This document shows positions 6,390 through 9,018 of a DNA stretch of 9,018 nucleotides, piece by piece. The DNA comes from JAVBNN01 sp031551525 (GTDB lineage: Bacteria; Bacillota; Negativicutes; Acidaminococcales; JAISLQ01). The stretch is from positions 1 to 9,018 of the forward strand of contig JAVBNN010000020.1 of NCBI GenBank assembly GCA_031551525.1, written 5' to 3'. The notes beneath the pieces were generated by a model. That model had not been told where the DNA came from. It ran no database searches and saw only the letters and a program-made list of their open reading frames with translations. A program made the position numbers and the translations under genes. Position 1 is the stretch's first letter. Each line of letters opens with the position of its first letter.

Positions 6390-6845
6390 ATGAATAACTA
6401 CGATTGCAAAATAATTGAACGACTTATGCTGAATGCCCGGACTACTTGGGCGGAATTGGGGCAGCTATTAGGTTTATCGGCTCCGGCCGCGGCTGAACGC
6501 GTACGAAAACTGGAAGAAGCGGGAGTGATAAAAAGCTACACAGCACTGGTAGATCCGGCCATGGCAGGTTGCGGTCTGGGGGCGCTGATCGCTGTGGTAT
6601 GTGAGAGCCGGGATAGCAAAGAGTATTTTTTACATTTGGTGAAAAATCTCCCGGAAATTTTAGAGTGCCACCATATAGCTGGGGCGGATGATTATGTCCT
6701 GAAAGTGCGTTGTGCTGATACAGGGGAGTTGGAAAACCTTATATCCGACAAGATAAAAGCTGTTGCCGGCATCAGGACGCAAACCACGGTCATACTTTCC
6801 ACAATAAAGGAAACTTGTGTACTGCCGTTGAAGGTTTCGAGGTAA
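6390..6845 (+). CDS. Lrp/AsnC-family transcriptional regulator
   Basis: DNA-binding regulator of 151 residues, the normal family length, usually responding to an amino acid. The N-terminal winged helix-turn-helix is NNYDCKIIERLMLNARTT followed by WAELGQLLGLSAPAAAERVRKLEEAGVIKSY (to about residue 50). The C-terminal RAM/effector domain shows HHIAGADDYVLKVRC (93-107) and GIRTQTTVILSTIKE (126-140), equivalent to the effector-contact and oligomer segments of Lrp. The exporter gene begins seven bases after its stop, and the exporter's ribosome binding site overlaps the last codons. Regulator plus LysE-type exporter is a common pair in which the regulator senses the amino acid and controls its export. 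Some effect on the preceding operon is possible but not shown. Confidence 0.93.
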   Translation: MNNYDCKIIERLMLNARTTWAELGQLLGLSAPAAAERVRKLEEAGVIKSYTALVDPAMAGCGLGALIAVVCESRDSKEYFLHLVKNLPEILECHHIAGADDYVLKVRCADTGELENLISDKIKAVAGIRTQTTVILSTIKETCVLPLKVSR

Positions 6846-6852
6846 AAACATT

Positions 6853-7473
6853 GTGGATTGGGTGATTTTTTTAAAAGGGCTGGTGCTGGGGTTTTCCATA
6901 GCGGCGCCGGTCGGGCCGATGGGCGTACTGTGTATCAAAAGGACCATGGCGGGAGGAACGATAGCCGGGCTGTGTACCGGTCTTGGGACGGCGACCGCTG
7001 ACGCGGCTTACGGCTGTATTGCCGCATTTGGTTTAACGGCTGTTTCGGTGTTCATTTTGGGTATGGGATTTTATTTGAAAGTTTTTGGCGGGTTATTTTT
7101 ACTTTATCTGGGGGTTGCGACGTTTTTCGCGGCGCCCGCGGCCATGAGTGGCGGAGGGAGAAGCAAAAATCTGTTTGCGAATTGTGTTTCAGCATTTTTC
7201 CTTACCCTTGCCAATCCCATGACCATAATGTCGTTTGCAGCGATTTTTGCCGGGTTTGGCGTTGGCGGGAAAGCTATGGCAGGGCTTTTGGAGCCCGCGT
7301 TCTTGGTAGCGGGCGTTTTTAGCGGCTCTATGTTATGGTGGCTGGTTTTGAGCCTGTTTACAAGTATTTTTAGAGAAAAGCTTGGGCAGGGGAGTTTACG
7401 TTGGATAAACAGGTTGTCGGGAGTGGTAATAATTTTTTTCAGTTTGGGCAGTTTGGCGGGCGCTATATTTTAA
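6853..7473 (+). CDS. LysE/RhtB-family amino acid exporter
   Basis: Integral membrane protein of 206 residues with about six hydrophobic segments (roughly 3-27, 37-62, 66-95, 108-134, 145-172 and 186-206). It probably exports an amino acid or related small metabolite. Family marks: GFSIAAPVGPMGVLCIKR (13-30), matching the conserved APxGP(M/N) N-terminal motif of LysE-type exporters; GLGTATADAAYG (43-54) with the conserved Asp in the second segment; and LANPMTIMSF (119-128), matching the NP motif of the fourth segment. The start is GTG, with CGAGG (6838-6842) ten bases before it and overlapping the end of the regulator gene, so translation is probably coupled. Substrate is not predictable; the Lrp-type neighbour suggests an amino acid. 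Confidence 0.88.
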   Translation: MDWVIFLKGLVLGFSIAAPVGPMGVLCIKRTMAGGTIAGLCTGLGTATADAAYGCIAAFGLTAVSVFILGMGFYLKVFGGLFLLYLGVATFFAAPAAMSGGGRSKNLFANCVSAFFLTLANPMTIMSFAAIFAGFGVGGKAMAGLLEPAFLVAGVFSGSMLWWLVLSLFTSIFREKLGQGSLRWINRLSGVVIIFFSLGSLAGAIF

Positions 7474-7516
7474 AAATATGTAGACAGGAAAAAATTTCAG
7501 TGTTGGTCGGAAAAAC

Positions 7517-7525
7517 TGCTATAAT
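7517..7525 (+). promoter_or_regulatory. Extended -10 promoter upstream of maf
   Basis: TGCTATAAT is a perfect extended -10 (TGn plus TATAAT at 7520-7525). No good -35 is present at 17 bases, which is acceptable for extended -10 promoters. Transcription would start near 7531-7533, leaving about 80 bases before the maf ATG. Confidence 0.65.
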
Positions 7526-7543
7526 AAGTACATGGACGCGCTG

Positions 7544-7560
7544 TTTTTTGCGCCAAAAAA
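7544..7560. repeat. Small inverted repeat in the maf leader
   Basis: TTTTTTG and CAAAAAA are exact complements around a three-base CGC. The sequence would be transcribed in the maf leader. It resembles a weak hairpin; function unknown, and the A/T runs may be chance. Confidence 0.35.
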
Positions 7561-7612
7561 TGGCGGGCAAAGCGGGAAATATAGTTACTCGAACAAATGG
7601 GGGGCGGATGGC

Positions 7613-8185
7613 ATGAAGTTGATACTGGCCTCTCTTTCACCGCGCCGCCAGGAACTTTTGCGGCAAGTTGGGGTAAAATTTGAAGTAGTGCCAAGTGATT
7701 TTGAAGAATTGGGCGCTTCGTCGCTGGCGCCGGTCGACTATGTCAAAGAAAATGCCTGTGGGAAAGCTTTGGCAGTAGCCCGAAAAGTCCATGCGGACGA
7801 CGTGGTATTGGCCGCCGATACCATAGTAGTGTTGGACGGCGCGATACTGGGTAAACCGGGGGATGAGAAAGAGGCCGCGTGTATGCTGGCAAAGCTTTCA
7901 GGGAGGACACACGAAGTTTTTACAGGCATGGCGGTGGCTTTTCGGGGGCGAATATTTACCAGAGTGGAGAAGACCGACGTTATGATGCGTCTGCTCACGA
8001 CGCGGGAGATAGCCGTTTATGCAGCTACCGGCGAGCCGCTCGACAAGGCCGGAGCTTATGGCATACAAGGCAAAGGCGCTCTTTTGGTGGAACGCATAGA
8101 GGGCTGTTATTACAACGTAGTAGGTTTGCCACTGGTTGCCTTGTTAAAGTTGTTTGGTGAGGCAGGGGTGCGGTTTGAATATTAA
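7613..8185 (+). CDS. maf: Maf nucleoside triphosphate pyrophosphatase
   Basis: House-cleaning pyrophosphatase of 190 residues that hydrolyses non-canonical or pyrimidine nucleoside triphosphates to monophosphates in the cytoplasm; historically called septum formation inhibitor. The N-terminal signature LASLSPRRQELL (5-16) binds the phosphates. AADTIVVLDGAILGKPGDEKEA (68-88) carries the putative catalytic Asp69 and Lys81. SGRTHEVFTG (96-105), then GAYGIQGKGALLVERIEGCYYNVVGLPL (147-174), complete the family pattern, with Gln152 of the second acidic/polar motif. The ATG at 7613 gives the canonical MKLILAS start and is preceded by a G-rich site at 7599-7606. An in-frame ATG at 7532 would add 27 residues. 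It appears to be transcribed by itself from the extended -10 element. Subtype specificity (dTTP/UTP versus m7GTP) is likely the dTTP/UTP type but not certain. Confidence 0.95.
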   Translation: MKLILASLSPRRQELLRQVGVKFEVVPSDFEELGASSLAPVDYVKENACGKALAVARKVHADDVVLAADTIVVLDGAILGKPGDEKEAACMLAKLSGRTHEVFTGMAVAFRGRIFTRVEKTDVMMRLLTTREIAVYAATGEPLDKAGAYGIQGKGALLVERIEGCYYNVVGLPLVALLKLFGEAGVRFEY

Positions 8186-8399
8186 ATCAATCTAGACGAG
8201 AAAATAAGGGCACTGTAAATGCTTATCAATAGCCGGTGTTTGCGTAACGGCAGCGTTGCAACTATGTCTATCATAGTTTTAAACACTAAATAGGTTTTTA
8301 TTTTTATCCGCTGGGATTTACCATGAGCTCTAAAAAGGCATGCCGTCTTTGATTTCGTGATGGTCGACCGGGGCTTTCAGGAAAAAGCGAATGGTTTTG
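8186..8399. other. Non-coding stretch after maf, possible long 3' UTR or small RNA
   Basis: No gene is recognised. A 24-codon open frame from ATG 8219 to 8293 has only a weak site before it and no familiar sequence. A short hairpin AACTATG/CATAGTT followed by TTTT (8260-8280) could end maf transcription weakly. GCCG/CGGC (8232-8251) can also pair. The stretch runs into the strong terminator at 8400, so it is either a long maf 3' end or a separate small RNA. Confidence 0.4.
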
Positions 8400-8425
8400 G
8401 CTGGCGCTTTAATCGCCAGCTTTTC
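8400..8425 (+). terminator. Intrinsic terminator downstream of maf
   Basis: GCTGGCG (8400-8406) pairs perfectly with CGCCAGC (8414-8420) around a seven-base loop and is followed by TTTTCTATTT. It lies 214 bases after the maf stop. Confidence 0.85.
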
Positions 8426-8578
8426 TATTTAATAGTATGCCGCGTTGAAATATGCACTATTTTTAAATAAATAATTAAAAGGTCAAAATAAAGCAATTGT
8501 ATTTGCTGGCTAATAAAACAATTATTGGGGATGATCTAGCTAAAAGTAGGCTTTAAATGTTTAATTATTTTACGACAA

Positions 8579-8640
8579 ATAAAAAGTGTCACTTGTGACG
8601 TATTAATTCATATAAAGTGTGTATATTTGATAAAAAGTGT
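8579..8640 (+). repeat. Three 11-base direct repeats ATAAAAAGTGT
   Basis: Copies at 8579-8589 and 8630-8640 are identical; the copy at 8610-8620 (ATATAAAGTGT) differs at one base. Start-to-start spacings are 31 and 20 bases, close to three and two helical turns, so all copies would face roughly the same side of the DNA. They may be operator sites for an unknown regulator. Confidence 0.55.
8588..8599. promoter_or_regulatory. Palindrome GTCAC-TT-GTGAC
   Basis: Five-base arms are exact complements around TT, overlapping the end of the first direct repeat. This is a possible binding site for a dimeric regulator; none is identified. Confidence 0.4.
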
Positions 8641-8648
8641 GTTAAAAT
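8640..8648 (+). promoter_or_regulatory. Candidate extended -10 promoter
   Basis: TGTTAAAAT fits an extended -10 (TGn plus TAAAAT, five of six to consensus), about 95 bases before the ATG at 8744, and directly abuts the third direct repeat. No convincing -35. Confidence 0.35.
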
Positions 8649-8743
8649 CAAATTAATTATTTAAATTTATTAATACAATAAAATATGCCATGTAATACTT
8701 TTATTGACTACACAGTTTAACTGTTAAAAAGGTGGTGAAAGCG

Positions 8744-9018
8744 ATGTCAATACTTGACTCAATTCAGGCGGCTGAAGCTGAGGCGCTTTTTTTAAAAAAA
8801 GCGGCAGTTGTAACGGCAAGGGACCACTTGCGCGATGTGGAGCGGGCGGCGGCCCGGGAAGCAGAGACGATAGTGGAAAAAGCCAGGGGGCAGGCCAGGG
8901 AAAAAGTGGCGGCAGCAGAGAAAGAAGCTATAAAAAAGCTGGAACAACTGCTGGCCGAGCGCGGCGCCAATAACGATCTTGTGGCGGAACAAGCTCTTGC
9001 CCGGCTCGACGAAGTAGC
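8744..9018 (+). CDS. Coiled-coil protein, probable V/A-type ATPase subunit G/H, 3'-truncated
   Basis: The frame stays open to the right edge, giving the first 91 residues. The product begins MSILDSIQAAEAEALFLKKA and continues as a nearly unbroken Ala/Glu/Lys/Arg-rich helix (AAREAETIVEKARGQAREK, then EKEAIKKLEQLL), as expected for a coiled coil. Small peripheral-stalk subunits of V/A-type ATPases (AhaH/NtpF, about 100 residues) have this size, composition and a similar start (few residues, then a LDxIxxAE-like segment), and they are often first in their operon. The subunit would link the membrane rotor part to the catalytic head with subunit E. The ATG is preceded at five bases by GGTGGTGA (8731-8738); an in-frame GTG at 8735 overlaps this site and is less likely. 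Alternatives are another coiled-coil protein such as an F-type b subunit. The downstream genes needed to settle this are outside the window. Confidence 0.6.
   Translation, partial: MSILDSIQAAEAEALFLKKAAVVTARDHLRDVERAAAREAETIVEKARGQAREKVAAAEKEAIKKLEQLLAERGANNDLVAEQALARLDEV

Larger units (their letters stand above)
8426..8743. other. AT-rich intergenic region before the ATPase-like gene
   Basis: About 320 bases, strongly AT-rich, with no credible gene. It holds three direct repeats and a palindrome (listed separately), an extended -10-like TGTTAAAAT (8640-8648) and a TTGACT (8704-8709) without a fitting -10. The arrangement looks like the regulatory region of the gene that follows. Confidence 0.5.

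Noticed and set aside
7401..7616. Open frame of 71 codons on the + strand overlapping the exporter end and maf leader
   Set aside because: It overlaps the exporter in another frame, runs through the maf promoter, and has no credible ribosome binding site or motif.
8219..8293. 24-codon open frame after maf as a leader peptide
   Set aside because: Only a weak AAGGG precedes it, there is no runs-of-codon attenuation signature, and no downstream gene in range to regulate.
8704..8727. TTGACT plus TGTTAA as a promoter for the last gene
   Set aside because: The spacing is only 12 bases, too short for a sigma-A promoter.

Overview
The window looks like a chromosomal segment of an anaerobic or fermentative Firmicute, possibly of the Negativicutes. 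This rests on protein flavour only: a GctA/GctB-type CoA-transferase pair, a Bacillus/Clostridium-like 3-hydroxyacyl-CoA dehydrogenase, and the start of what is probably a V/A-type ATPase operon. Base composition is moderate, with strong Shine-Dalgarno sequences and GTG/ATG starts. All recognised genes are on the + strand. No tRNA, rRNA, insertion sequence or CRISPR array was seen.

Region 1 (1-6318) is an acyl-CoA catabolic cluster ending at a strong intrinsic terminator. In order it holds a 5'-truncated SCP2-type thiolase, a 3-hydroxyacyl-CoA dehydrogenase, a 230-base gap, a DASS/CitT-like anion permease, the two subunits of a family I CoA-transferase, and a crotonase-fold enzyme. The simplest reading is that the permease brings in a carboxylate, the CoA-transferase activates it, the crotonase isomerises or hydrates it, the dehydrogenase oxidises the 3-hydroxyacyl-CoA, and the thiolase cleaves the 3-oxoacyl-CoA. 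No acyl-CoA dehydrogenase lies in the window. The crotonase lacks both glutamates of classical enoyl-CoA hydratase but has the aspartate of PaaG-like isomerases. The permease has lost the canonical Ser-Asn-Thr of its first binding hairpin. The substrate is therefore unknown and may be unusual, for example an unsaturated or branched (di)carboxylate.

Region 2 (6319-7473) is a two-gene unit: an Lrp/AsnC-family regulator followed closely by a LysE/RhtB-type exporter, with an inverted repeat in front that could be an autoregulatory operator.

Region 3 (7474-8425) holds maf (nucleotide pyrophosphatase) behind an extended -10 promoter, then about 240 bases of non-coding sequence ending in a second good intrinsic terminator.

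Region 4 (8426-9018) is a very AT-rich intergenic stretch with three 11-base direct repeats and a small palindrome. It leads into the first 91 codons of a charged coiled-coil protein, probably the peripheral-stalk G/H subunit of a V/A-type ATPase, cut by the window end.

The best leads are the unassigned substrate of region 1, the altered catalytic and binding motifs in its crotonase and permease, and the repeat array before the ATPase-like gene. No wholly new kind of system could be demonstrated.
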